The notes beneath the pieces were generated by a model, which saw only the letters and a list, made by a program, of their open reading frames with translations, searched no databases and was not told the origin of the DNA. DNA of 64,000 bases from Bacteroidota bacterium (GTDB lineage: Bacteria; Bacteroidota; Bacteroidia; Bacteroidales; Dysgonomonadaceae). The DNA is taken from contig JAFADY010000063.1 in the NCBI GenBank assembly GCA_023424395.1, positions 1 to 64,000 of the forward strand. The letters are read 5' to 3'. This document shows positions 36,694 through 45,204 of the stretch, piece by piece. The stretch's first letter is position 1, and each line of letters starts with the position of its first letter. The position numbers and the translations under genes were made by a program.

Positions 36694-38040
36694 ATGGCTA
36701 ATCGAATTAAAATTAAGAAAGGGTTGCAAATTCCGTTGCTGGGAAAACCCGAAGAAACACTTCGGGGCACGGTAACGAGTGAATTTGTGAAAATATGTCC
36801 GGAAGATTTTCACGGAATCACACCTAAATTAGCCGTTAAGGTGGACGATGTTGTGAAAGCAGGAAGCGCCCTGTTTTTCGATAAAAATAATCCCGATATG
36901 AAATTCGTTTCGCCCGTGAGCGGTGTTGTTACTGCCGTTGACCGTGGAGAAAAACGCCGCATTTTGAACATTACGGTAAAAGCCGATAAAGAAATTCAAT
37001 ACGAAGATTTCGGCAAGAAAACTGTAAGTTCTTTATCTGCAGAAGATTTGAAAAATCTGTTGCTTGCTTCGGGAATGTGGGCGTTTATAAAACAGCGTCC
37101 TTATGATGTGGTGCCAAATCCCGAAAGGCAGCCGCGCGATATTTTCGTTACCGGTTTCGATACGGCACCATTAGCTCCTTCTTTCGATTTTATTTTAAAC
37201 GGACAGGAAGCCGACTTGCAAGCCGGATTGGACGCCTTGGCGAAACTTACCACCGGAAAAGTATATCTTTCCATCAGTCCAAAAACTACGAATAAAGGTT
37301 TACGCGAAGCGAAAAACGTGGTAATCACTGAGTTTGAGGGGCCGCACCCCGCAGGGAACGTGGGCGTGCAAATCAACCATATAAAACCCGTGAATCGTGG
37401 CGAAACAGTGTGGACATTGAGAGCTACGGATGCAGCGATCATTGGACGTCTTTTAAATAAAGGCGTAGCCGATCTTACAAGAATTGTTGCGCTGACCGGT
37501 TCCGAAGTAAAACAAACAGGTTACTACAAAATGCTTATCGGAACGGAGTTGAAATCTATTTTCGCGAACAACGTTACCGAAGGTATTTCTATCAGATACA
37601 TCAGCGGAAACCCGCTTACCGGGCGCAAAATAGATGCCGACGGCGTGCTTCGCGCTTTCGATTCGCAAATCACCGTAATTCCTGAAGGTGACGATGTGCA
37701 CGAAGCCTTTGGCTGGGCATCTTTCTCGCCTAAAAGGTATAGTGCAGGTAAAACTTACTTGCAACTCAAAAAAGCCTATCGTTTGGATGCCCGTATGCTG
37801 GGTGGACCAAGAGCTATATTCGTTTCTAACGAATACGATAAAGTTTTTCCAATGGATATTTTCCCCGAACAACTCATCAAATCCATTATCGCCTTCAACA
37901 TCGATAAAATGGAGCAGTTGGGAATTTACGAAGTAGCTCCCGAAGATTTTGCGCTTTGCGAATTTGTGGATACATCGAAATTGGAACTGCAGCGCATCGT
38001 TCGCACCGGATTGGATTTGCTTCGTAAGGAAATGGAATAA
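36694..38040 (+). CDS. nqrA: Na+-translocating NADH:quinone reductase subunit A
   Basis: This 448-residue peripheral subunit starts the operon. It has IKIKKGLQIPLLGKPEE, the biotinyl-lipoyl-like fold (VKVDDVVKAGSALFFDKNNPDMKFVSPVSGVVTAV) and GPHPAGNVGVQINHIKPV. NqrA lies on the cytoplasmic side and contacts the quinone pocket of NqrB. nqrB follows with a TTG start 65 bp after the stop. All six subunits are present in order and with normal lengths. Confidence 0.97.
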   Translation: MANRIKIKKGLQIPLLGKPEETLRGTVTSEFVKICPEDFHGITPKLAVKVDDVVKAGSALFFDKNNPDMKFVSPVSGVVTAVDRGEKRRILNITVKADKEIQYEDFGKKTVSSLSAEDLKNLLLASGMWAFIKQRPYDVVPNPERQPRDIFVTGFDTAPLAPSFDFILNGQEADLQAGLDALAKLTTGKVYLSISPKTTNKGLREAKNVVITEFEGPHPAGNVGVQINHIKPVNRGETVWTLRATDAAIIGRLLNKGVADLTRIVALTGSEVKQTGYYKMLIGTELKSIFANNVTEGISIRYISGNPLTGRKIDADGVLRAFDSQITVIPEGDDVHEAFGWASFSPKRYSAGKTYLQLKKAYRLDARMLGGPRAIFVSNEYDKVFPMDIFPEQLIKSIIAFNIDKMEQLGIYEVAPEDFALCEFVDTSKLELQRIVRTGLDLLRKEME

Positions 38041-38104
38041 TGCGCCGCGGTTTTTTTGCTCTAAGCCAAAATTAACAGAACATAAACAAAAAAAATATAG
38101 AACT

Positions 38105-39325
38105 TTGAAAGCGTTAAGAAACTATCTGGATAAGATAAAACCGAATTTCGAAGAAGGCGGTAAACTGCATTGGCTGTATTCCACATACGATGCCATTGAA
38201 ACGTTTCTATTCGTGCCTAACACAACATCGAAATCGGGAGTACATATTCACGATGCGCGGGATTCAAAACGCACGATGATCCTCGTTATCATTGCGCTCA
38301 TACCTGCCTTGCTCGTTGGTATGTATAATGTGGGTTTACAACATTATATGGCCGTTGGCCAAGAAACCACATTCATCACCAAATTCCTTTACGGTTTAAT
38401 AGCTTTGCTGCCGCAAATTGTGGTATCGTATGGTGTTGGGCTCAGCATTGAATTTGCTATGGCGCAAGTGAAAAAAGAAGAAGTGGCCGAAGGCTTTTTG
38501 GTTTCGGGATTGCTTATTCCGATGATTATGCCCATCGATACGCCGTTGTGGATGATTGCTGTATCAACAGCTTTTGCCGTTGTGTTTGCCAAAGAAGTTT
38601 TCGGCGGCACAGGATACAACATATTCAACCCTGCTTTAATAGCGAGAGCGTTCCTGTTCTTTTCTTATCCGAGCAAAATGTCGGGCGACCAAGTTTGGGT
38701 ACGCACAAGAGATACATTCGGAATGGGCGGCGGAACGGTTGTTGACGGTTATTCGGGCGCTACTCCGCTCGGACAGATTGCCGTTACCGATGCGGGAAGT
38801 TTCGGAGAATTTACATTTACAAACACATTGGGACAGCCGCTGTCCATCAGCGATATGTTTTTGGGATTCATTCCCGGTTCGATAGGTGAAGTTTCCACCA
38901 TTGCCATTTTACTGGGAGCCCTCATTCTTATCGCCACAGGCGTGGGAAGTTGGAGAACGATGTTGTCGGTATTTATCGGTGGTGCAGTAGCTGCGTTATT
39001 GGTAAATGTTTTCGCGCAAAATCCCGTAATGGAAATGCCTGTTTATTACCACTTTTTGTTAGGCGGATTTGCTTTCGGAGCTGTATTTATGGCAACAGAT
39101 CCCGTTACATCGGCACGAACAAGGAAAGGACAATGGATTTTCGGATTTTTCATCGGATTGATCGCGGTAACCATCCGTGTTTTCAACCCGGGATATCCCG
39201 AAGGAATGATGCTTGCCATCCTGTTTATGAACGCGTTTGCTCCGCTCATCGATTTCTATGTGGTGGATGCCAATATTAAACGCAGATTGAAACGTTCGGC
39301 AGTGCCAAAAGCTGTAAAACAATAA
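38105..39325 (+). CDS. nqrB: Na+-NQR subunit B, TTG start
   Basis: This membrane subunit of about 406 residues carries covalent FMN and part of the Na+ and quinone path. The FMN Thr stands in DGYSGATPLGQ (SGAT). Ten or so TM helices, GGTGYNIFNPALIARAFLFFSYP and MATDPVTSARTRKGQW are typical. No ATG fits: the family N-terminus (KALRNYLDKIKPNFEEGGK) begins directly after TTG at 38105. The frame stays open upstream into nqrA but without similarity. Confidence 0.95.
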   Translation: MKALRNYLDKIKPNFEEGGKLHWLYSTYDAIETFLFVPNTTSKSGVHIHDARDSKRTMILVIIALIPALLVGMYNVGLQHYMAVGQETTFITKFLYGLIALLPQIVVSYGVGLSIEFAMAQVKKEEVAEGFLVSGLLIPMIMPIDTPLWMIAVSTAFAVVFAKEVFGGTGYNIFNPALIARAFLFFSYPSKMSGDQVWVRTRDTFGMGGGTVVDGYSGATPLGQIAVTDAGSFGEFTFTNTLGQPLSISDMFLGFIPGSIGEVSTIAILLGALILIATGVGSWRTMLSVFIGGAVAALLVNVFAQNPVMEMPVYYHFLLGGFAFGAVFMATDPVTSARTRKGQWIFGFFIGLIAVTIRVFNPGYPEGMMLAILFMNAFAPLIDFYVVDANIKRRLKRSAVPKAVKQ

Positions 39326-39340
39326 AAAAAGGAGTTAGCT

Positions 39341-40057
39341 ATGAACAGAGATAATAGTGGATACACCATCATATACGCATCGATAATGGTAATTATTGTT
39401 GCGCTGGGGTTAGCTTTTACGCATCAAACATTGATCGATAGGCAAACCCGAAACGTGAACGTGGATAAAATGCAACAGATCTTACGTTCGCTCAATGTCG
39501 ACGCAGAGGCCGCCGAAGCTGACACAAGATACAATGAGCTTATTAAAAATGCTTACCTCATCACGCCCGACGGACAAAAAGTGGAAGGAACGGAAGGAAT
39601 TACTCCCAATGATCCTGCATTCTCGGGTGAGGAAGCCGACAAAGGTATTCCGGTATATGAAGCTGAAGTTGACGGTTCAACCAAATATATCATCCCGATG
39701 AGGGGCGCCGGTTTGTGGGGCCCGGTTTGGGGATATTTGGCTATTGAAGGAAACGGAAGCACCATTTACGGTTCAGAATTCGGTCACCAAGGAGAAACTC
39801 CGGGATTGGGCGCTGAAATCGTTAATCTTTCTTTTCGGAATCAGTTCAAAGGCAAAGAACTTTTCAAAGACGGAGAATTCCGGTCTATTGCTGTAGTCAA
39901 ACCCGGGCAATCTGTCTCCAACAGAGATTATGTAGACGGTATTTCGGGCGGAACCATCACAAGCAAAGGCGTTGATGCAATGTTGCTGAACAGTGTAGGC
40001 GAATATCAGAATTTTTTAAAGAATTTACAATCCGGCAATGATACGGAAATACTATAA
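39341..40057 (+). CDS. nqrC: Na+-NQR subunit C
   Basis: This 238-residue subunit has one N-terminal TM helix (YTIIYASIMVIIVALGLAFTH) and a periplasmic FMN-binding domain. The covalent FMN Thr is in DGISGGTITSKGV, where the canonical SGAT is SGGT. The MRGAGLWGPVWGYLAIEG and GHQGETPGLGAEI motifs are also present. It is 15 bp after nqrB. Confidence 0.97.
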   Translation: MNRDNSGYTIIYASIMVIIVALGLAFTHQTLIDRQTRNVNVDKMQQILRSLNVDAEAAEADTRYNELIKNAYLITPDGQKVEGTEGITPNDPAFSGEEADKGIPVYEAEVDGSTKYIIPMRGAGLWGPVWGYLAIEGNGSTIYGSEFGHQGETPGLGAEIVNLSFRNQFKGKELFKDGEFRSIAVVKPGQSVSNRDYVDGISGGTITSKGVDAMLLNSVGEYQNFLKNLQSGNDTEIL

Positions 40058-40069
40058 AACAGAAGAAAA

Positions 40070-40705
40070 ATGGCATTTTTAACCGGTAAAACCAAAGAGG
40101 CGCTCTTAGGGCCGCTCAATAAAAATAATCCCGTCATTGTTCAGGTACTTGGTATCTGTTCGGCATTGGCTGTAACATCAAAGTTAGAGCCTTCATTAGT
40201 AATGGCTATTGCAGTAGTAATTGTAACTGCTTTGGCTAACGTTGTCATCTCATTGCTTCGTAAAACAATTCCCAACCGCATTCGTATCATTGTTCAGTTG
40301 GTTGTTGTGGCATCTCTCGTTACGCTTGTAAGTGAAGTGTTGAAAGCTTTTGCATATGATGTTAACAAGCAGTTATCGGTTTTCGTAGGCCTTATTGTTA
40401 CCAACTGTATCCTGATGGGGCGCCTTGAAGCCTTTGCACTTGGCAACGGCCCGTGGCCTTCGTTCCTCGACGGCATTGGAAACGGATTGGGCTACGGATG
40501 GATTTTGGTGGCTGTGGGCTTCTTCCGCGAGTTGTTGGGGTCGGGCACGCTGATGGGTTACCAAGTAATTCCCGAAGCATTTTACAACATCGGCTACGAA
40601 AATAACGGCTTAATGATGCTTGCCCCAATGGCGTTGATCTTGGTTGCGGTGATCATTTGGATACACCGAGCACGAAACAAGGATTTGCAGGAGGAGACAA
40701 ATTAA
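40070..40705 (+). CDS. nqrD: Na+-NQR subunit D
   Basis: This 211-residue integral membrane subunit has six hydrophobic helices. PLNKNNPVIVQVLGICSALAVTSKLEPSL, FVGLIVTNCILMGRLEAFALGN with the conserved Cys, and GNGLGYGWILVAVGFFRELLGSG are typical of the NqrD/RnfE family. With NqrE it binds an intramembrane iron centre. It is 12 bp after nqrC. Confidence 0.97.
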   Translation: MAFLTGKTKEALLGPLNKNNPVIVQVLGICSALAVTSKLEPSLVMAIAVVIVTALANVVISLLRKTIPNRIRIIVQLVVVASLVTLVSEVLKAFAYDVNKQLSVFVGLIVTNCILMGRLEAFALGNGPWPSFLDGIGNGLGYGWILVAVGFFRELLGSGTLMGYQVIPEAFYNIGYENNGLMMLAPMALILVAVIIWIHRARNKDLQEETN

Positions 40706-40752
40706 CGCTTACTCAACTAAATAAAACAAATAGAATAAAATAATATTACGAT

Positions 40753-41379
40753 ATGGATGCTATAAGTTTGATTGTACGGTCGATATTTGTGGACAATATG
40801 ATTTTTGCATACTTTCTTGGTATGTGTTCATACCTGGCAGTATCGAAAAACGTAAAAACAGCATTGGGATTGGGTATTGCCGTAACATTTGTGCTTGTGC
40901 TTACCCTGCCTATCAATTATATGCTCGAAAACTATGTGCTGAAAGCCGGCGCTTTGGCGTGGTTAGGGCCGCAATTTGCCGATATGGATTTAAGCGTATT
41001 CAGCTTGCTTATTTTCATAGCTGTTATCGCATCATTTGTGCAATTGGTGGAGATGATCGTAGAAAAATTCAGTCCGTCGCTATATAGTTCGTTGGGTATT
41101 TTTCTTCCGTTAATCGCCGTAAACTGTGCCATTTTAGGTGGTTCACTCTTTATGCAACAGCGCAGCAATCCCGAAGATATTTCCAACGTGGGAATGGCTA
41201 TTGCATACGGTTTCGGCTCCGGAATTGGTTGGTTGTTGGCCATTGTGGGAATGGCGGCCATCAGAGAAAAGCTGGAATACTCTCACGTTCCGAAACCGCT
41301 GAAGGGGCTAGGTATCACGTTCATTGTAACTGCTCTTATGGCAATTGGTTTTATGAGTTTTTCGGGGATCAATATTTAA
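40753..41379 (+). CDS. nqrE: Na+-NQR subunit E
   Basis: This 208-residue integral membrane subunit is the pseudo-symmetrical partner of NqrD. It starts ISLIVRSIFVDNMIFAYFLGMCSYLAVSKN and has FLPLIAVNCAILGGSLFMQQR with the second conserved Cys, then YGFGSGIGWLLAIVGMAAIREKL. It is 47 bp after nqrD. Confidence 0.97.
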   Translation: MDAISLIVRSIFVDNMIFAYFLGMCSYLAVSKNVKTALGLGIAVTFVLVLTLPINYMLENYVLKAGALAWLGPQFADMDLSVFSLLIFIAVIASFVQLVEMIVEKFSPSLYSSLGIFLPLIAVNCAILGGSLFMQQRSNPEDISNVGMAIAYGFGSGIGWLLAIVGMAAIREKLEYSHVPKPLKGLGITFIVTALMAIGFMSFSGINI

Positions 41380-41422
41380 GAGTAAAACTAACAAAGTTAA
41401 AACATAAATTATACTATATATT

Positions 41423-42697
41423 ATGAGTGTATTGTTGAATGCGAGTGGATTAACTATCTTGATGAGTGTGGTAGTCTTTTTATTGGTTATCCTCATTTTG
41501 GTGGTTATTATTCTGGTAGCTAAAGCAAAATTGATGCCGTCGGGGAATGTGAAAATTACCGTAAATAAAGAAAAAGAATTGAGCGTTCCGATGGGCAGTA
41601 CTCTATTGAACACACTTCAATCGCAAAATATTTATCTTTCTTCGGCTTGTGGTGGAGGAGGGACGTGCGCCCAATGCCGCTGCCGTGTTATTGAAGGCGG
41701 AGGCGAAATTCTTCCTACCGAAAAAGGCCATTTCAGCCGTAAAGAACAGATGAATGATTGGCGCCTTAGTTGTCAGGTTAAGGTGAAAGAAGATATGTCA
41801 ATCATCGTTCCCGAAGAAGTTTTTGGTGTGAAAGAGTGGGAGTGCGAAGTGGTTTCAAATCACAATGTTGCATCCTATATAAAAGAGTTTGTTGTGAGGC
41901 TTCCTGATGGTGAACATCTCGATTTTATCCCCGGTTCCTACAGTCAAATTAAAGTGCCGAAATACGAATTAAAATATTCTGAATTTGATATTGAGGATAA
42001 ATATAAACCCGAGTGGGACAGATTTAATATGTGGGATTTGTCGGTGAAAAACGATGAAGAAACCATTCGTGCCTACTCAATGGCCAATTATCCTGCCGAA
42101 GGCGATAACATTATTAAATTGAACGTCCGCGTGGCAACTCCGCCATTCGACAGAGCTAAAAATACGTGGATGAATGTAAAGCCGGGTATTGTTTCGTCAT
42201 ACATTTTCAACCTGAAGCCGGGTGATAAAGTGATTATGTCGGGGCCCTACGGCGATTTCCATCCCATTTACGACAGTAAACGCGAAATGCTTTGGGTGGG
42301 CGGTGGCGCCGGTATGGCTCCGTTGCGCGCACAAATAATGCATATGACAAAAACGCTGAAAACTACCGACCGAAAAATGTCGTATTTCTACGGCGCACGC
42401 GCTTTGATGGAAGCATTTTATTTGGAAGACTTCTATGAATTGGAACGCGAGTTCCCGAATTTCACTTTCCATTTGGCGCTCGACAAACCCGATCCCGAAG
42501 CCGATGCCGCAGGCGTAAATTACACGGCAGGATTTGTGCATCAGGTTATTCACGATACCTATCTGAAAGACCACGAAGCGCCCGAAGATATCGAATACTA
42601 TATGTGCGGTCCCGGCCCGATGGCAAATGCCGTAACACGTATGCTCGACAGTCTCGGCGTTCCGCCCGAAATGATTATGTTCGACGATTTCGGATAA
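41423..42697 (+). CDS. nqrF: Na+-NQR subunit F, NADH dehydrogenase
   Basis: This 424-residue subunit takes electrons from NADH. An N-terminal TM helix is followed by a [2Fe-2S] ferredoxin domain (SACGGGGTCAQCRC plus RLSCQV), an FAD domain (RAYSMANYP) and an NADH domain (GGGAGMAPLRAQ, YMCGPGPM, ending in FDDFG). It is the last gene of the operon and is followed by a hairpin terminator at 42719-42760. Confidence 0.97.
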   Translation: MSVLLNASGLTILMSVVVFLLVILILVVIILVAKAKLMPSGNVKITVNKEKELSVPMGSTLLNTLQSQNIYLSSACGGGGTCAQCRCRVIEGGGEILPTEKGHFSRKEQMNDWRLSCQVKVKEDMSIIVPEEVFGVKEWECEVVSNHNVASYIKEFVVRLPDGEHLDFIPGSYSQIKVPKYELKYSEFDIEDKYKPEWDRFNMWDLSVKNDEETIRAYSMANYPAEGDNIIKLNVRVATPPFDRAKNTWMNVKPGIVSSYIFNLKPGDKVIMSGPYGDFHPIYDSKREMLWVGGGAGMAPLRAQIMHMTKTLKTTDRKMSYFYGARALMEAFYLEDFYELEREFPNFTFHLALDKPDPEADAAGVNYTAGFVHQVIHDTYLKDHEAPEDIEYYMCGPGPMANAVTRMLDSLGVPPEMIMFDDFG

Positions 42698-42718
42698 TTC
42701 CGAAACAAACTCAAATAA

Positions 42719-42760
42719 AAAAACGGCAATTTACTGAAAAGTAGTTGCCGTTTTGTTTTT
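42719..42760 (+). terminator. Terminator of the nqr operon
   Basis: AAAACGGCAA at about 42720-42729 pairs with TTGCCGTTTT at 42745-42754, followed by a T-rich tract. It stands 22 bp after the nqrF stop. Confidence 0.85.
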
Positions 42761-42791
42761 GGGAAAAGCGGGTTCCGACTCGCTTTTAGAT

Positions 42792-43124
42792 TTACATAAT
42801 CGCTTTCGTGAGCGTTTCTTTAATAAAAGCATTCAACGAAACCCCCGCCTGTTCCGCAAGAGCGGCAATGCGCGCGTGAATTTGAGGCGTAAGCCTCACA
42901 TTGAGGGTTCCGCTGTAGGGCTTTTGCGGCTGTTTGCCCATTTCACGGCAGCCTGTTAAATAGCTGTCGATACCGGTTCTGAAATCGGCTTGTAATTCCT
43001 CCAAGGTGCTTCCTTCGTATGTTATGCTATCAATACTCATACCAAGGGTTTTACCTACAAGACAATTGTCTTCTTTGCTATACTCAACCGTGCCTGTATA
43101 TCCTTTATATTCTAGATTATCCAT
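42792..43124 (-). CDS. hicB: HicB-family antitoxin
   Basis: This 110-residue protein has the HicB RNase-H-like fold at the N-terminus (YKGYTGTVEYSKEDNCLVGKTLGM, DSITYEGSTLEELQADFRTGIDSYL) and a ribbon-helix-helix DNA-binding tail (GTLNVRLTPQIHARIAALAEQAG, FIKETL). It neutralises HicA and represses the operon. The start at 43124 (MDNLEYKGY) lies 13 bp after the hicA stop. Confidence 0.9.
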   Translation of the reverse strand: MDNLEYKGYTGTVEYSKEDNCLVGKTLGMSIDSITYEGSTLEELQADFRTGIDSYLTGCREMGKQPQKPYSGTLNVRLTPQIHARIAALAEQAGVSLNAFIKETLTKAIM

Positions 43125-43137
43125 ATGAAAGTTAGTT

Positions 43138-43401
43138 TTAAAATGTAATGATCTTTGCTGTAACGAGTTTTTCAAATACGTCTTTCATTGTAGCAGATTT
43201 AATAACATTTGCCGGATGGGGTCGATGGATATCGATAATACTTTTTTTGTCATAGTTGTGAAACCTTACACGAGATCCTGACGTTTTACCTTTAGTTTGT
43301 TCTTCGTAGCCAAGAAAGGATAGCATTGTTACCATCTCTTGATACGTAAAATCTTTTGGCTGCGATAAAAAACGTTTTATGAGTTTTTCTTTCCGGCTCA
43401 T
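43138..43401 (-). CDS. hicA: HicA-family toxin (mRNA interferase)
   Basis: This 87-residue protein has the dsRBD-like HicA fold: DFTYQEMVTMLSFLGYEEQTKGKTSGSRVRFHN, then IDIHRPHPANVIKSATMKDVFEKL. The canonical catalytic His of GSH is Arg here (SGSRVRF). Some Bacteroidota HicA share this, and the nearby His residues (FHN, HRPHP) might compensate. It may be a ribosome-independent mRNA endonuclease or a weakened one. It is the first gene of the TA pair, with hicB downstream. Confidence 0.85.
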   Translation of the reverse strand: MSRKEKLIKRFLSQPKDFTYQEMVTMLSFLGYEEQTKGKTSGSRVRFHNYDKKSIIDIHRPHPANVIKSATMKDVFEKLVTAKIITF

Positions 43402-43499
43402 ATTGGCTTTGTGTCTATTTTCAGTTGCAAATATGGTGATAGATTTTGAGTTTTGTAGAAAATGGATTGTTAATTTATCTAAACAGACGCTTCATTCCA

Positions 43500-44084
43500 C
43501 TACAATATGTTGCCTATGGGTACTCCCCGTTGATTTTCTATATCAAGCATCGCATTGATGAAAAAAACAGATTCAAAGTTGTATAAAATATCCGTGGTTA
43601 TGCGCATTTCTTTAATTTTGTTTTCCTGTAGCAGCCTGCGGCGTTTCACACCGTTCAATAAGAAGGTGTCGGAAGTGAAAAAATCGGTTCCTTTTTTAAA
43701 AACCACGTTGGAAATGGTGGTGTCGGTAATGCAGTTATCCTGAACGATTAAAATCTCGTCGCAGATACCTTTTTTTTGCAACAAATCATTTAGCACCGAC
43801 CTGTCGGAGAATTTAAATGCATATTGCACATCGGAATCAACAAGTTTTAAGGAATTGATTTTTTTTGCTACATAGTCGGTAAAGGTTATTTGAAGTATTT
43901 CTTCCCGATACGTAATGCTGCACTTCACTTTTTTATCCCGCAATTCCATAGGTATATGTGCGGTTAAATCGGGCAATTCAGGGGCTTGAAATCCGTAATG
44001 GCGCGCTGTTTCCCGCATTCTTTGCAAATGCGCATTGATGTGTTGGGGAACGTTGTTTTTTATACAAACGGTTTCTAAAAACAT
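43500..44084 (-). CDS. pabC: Aminotransferase class IV, probable aminodeoxychorismate lyase
   Basis: The 194-residue protein is of the PLP fold-type IV. Motifs include FLETVCIKNNVPQHINAHLQRM at the start, DEILIVQDNCITDTTISNVVFKKG and a late EMRITTDILYNFESVFFINAM. It is shorter than E. coli PabC but typical for Bacteroidota. Directly downstream of pabB, it probably releases p-aminobenzoate and pyruvate for folate synthesis. The start at 44084 was taken from the family; the frame is open 20 codons further. Confidence 0.83.
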   Translation of the reverse strand: MFLETVCIKNNVPQHINAHLQRMRETARHYGFQAPELPDLTAHIPMELRDKKVKCSITYREEILQITFTDYVAKKINSLKLVDSDVQYAFKFSDRSVLNDLLQKKGICDEILIVQDNCITDTTISNVVFKKGTDFFTSDTFLLNGVKRRRLLQENKIKEMRITTDILYNFESVFFINAMLDIENQRGVPIGNIL

Positions 44085-44094
44085 TCTCAGTCTA

Positions 44095-45066
44095 CTAAAA
44101 AGGTAAATATACTTTTTGAATGGCTTCGCGGTATTCGCTCTCACATTTGCTGTTTATGGTGATGCCGCCGCCGCTCCGGAAATATAATTTTGAGTTTCCT
44201 TGTTCGATGAAACGGATCAAAACCCCCGAATCAAGATTTTTGCCGTCAAAATATCCCGCTACTCCCGTATAAAAACCGCGTGGTTGTTGTTCAGCTTCGC
44301 GGATAATGGAGAGCGTGGCATCTTTTGGCGCGCCCGAAACCGAACCGGCGGGGAGCAACTCAAAAAATAACGAGCCGATGTTTTGTAAATAACCGGCAGG
44401 GAGCGTGCCTTCAATCTCGGAACTCGCCTGCAAAATATTTCCGTTATTGGTTTTCAGTGTGTCTATATAACGGAAACGATTTACTTTCACACGGGTTGCC
44501 ACGCAACTCAAATCGTTACGAATGAGATCTACAATGGTGTTGTGCTCCGCTGTTTCCTTGTAATCGTTCAACAAGGTTTCGGCAGCATTCGGCACGTTGG
44601 CGTCGATGGTGCCTTTCATTGGGTGCGAAAAGATTTTTCCGTTCTTTATCTGCACGAACCGTTCGGGCGAAAAACAAACGAACTTTCTCGCAATACAGAA
44701 ACGATACATCGCCCGGCTGTACGTGAAAATTTCTTGCAAAGAAAGCGATGTTTCAATGGGTGTTTTAATGGTCAGGTTCGTCAGATAAGAATCGCCGCGC
44801 TGCAATCCGTTCATCACACGGGAAAAACGTTTTTCGTAAGTTTCAAAACTTTCAGGATAGCGTTCAAAACGAAACGAGGGAGCCACAGCGATGGTTTTCT
44901 CCACGTTCCCGATTCCGTTTATATCGAAAAGCACATCGCTTTGCTGCAACGGATTTTCCACGAAAAAACCTTCGTTCATTTCAAAATCAACGCCAAAAAG
45001 AAACGGAATTTTCGCATTTCCCGCTTCGTCCATTTTTGTTTTAATATCGCTACACTTAAAAAACAT
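44095..45066 (-). CDS. pabB: Aminodeoxychorismate synthase component I
   Basis: This protein of about 323 residues is a chorismate-binding enzyme. YLTNLTIKTPIE, FSPERFVQIKNGKIFSHPMKGTI, LIRNDLSCVA, ELLPAGSVSGAPKDATLSII and the terminal GGGITINSKCESEYREA carry the catalytic residues. It converts chorismate plus ammonia to aminodeoxychorismate. The N-terminal subdomain is short, as in Bacteroidota. The start at 45066 (MFFKCSDIK) fits relatives; a TTG at 45084 or ATG at 45033 is possible. No pabA is adjacent. Confidence 0.88.
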   Translation of the reverse strand: MFFKCSDIKTKMDEAGNAKIPFLFGVDFEMNEGFFVENPLQQSDVLFDINGIGNVEKTIAVAPSFRFERYPESFETYEKRFSRVMNGLQRGDSYLTNLTIKTPIETSLSLQEIFTYSRAMYRFCIARKFVCFSPERFVQIKNGKIFSHPMKGTIDANVPNAAETLLNDYKETAEHNTIVDLIRNDLSCVATRVKVNRFRYIDTLKTNNGNILQASSEIEGTLPAGYLQNIGSLFFELLPAGSVSGAPKDATLSIIREAEQQPRGFYTGVAGYFDGKNLDSGVLIRFIEQGNSKLYFRSGGGITINSKCESEYREAIQKVYLPF

Positions 45067-45133
45067 ATCACAAAAGTAAGACAATTGTGTGGTTTCACTT
45101 CAACCTTTGCAAATAATCTCACGTAAAAACCCG

Positions 45134-45161
45134 TTTGGGAAGCACAATTTTTCTATCTTTG
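45134..45161 (+). promoter_or_regulatory. Promoter upstream of cydD
   Basis: TATCTTTG at 45154-45161 is a consensus -7 box; TTTG at 45134-45137 is a possible -33 element with short spacing. It stands 44 bp before the ATG at 45205. Confidence 0.5.
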
Positions 45162-45204
45162 CACAACACTTTATTAGAATCACAGATCGTTTTCCTCCTT
45201 AGGA

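Noticed and set aside
45071..45078. -7 box (TACTTTTG, minus strand) for pabB
   Set aside because: It would place the start of transcription at or after the favoured ATG at 45066, so it was not listed as a promoter.
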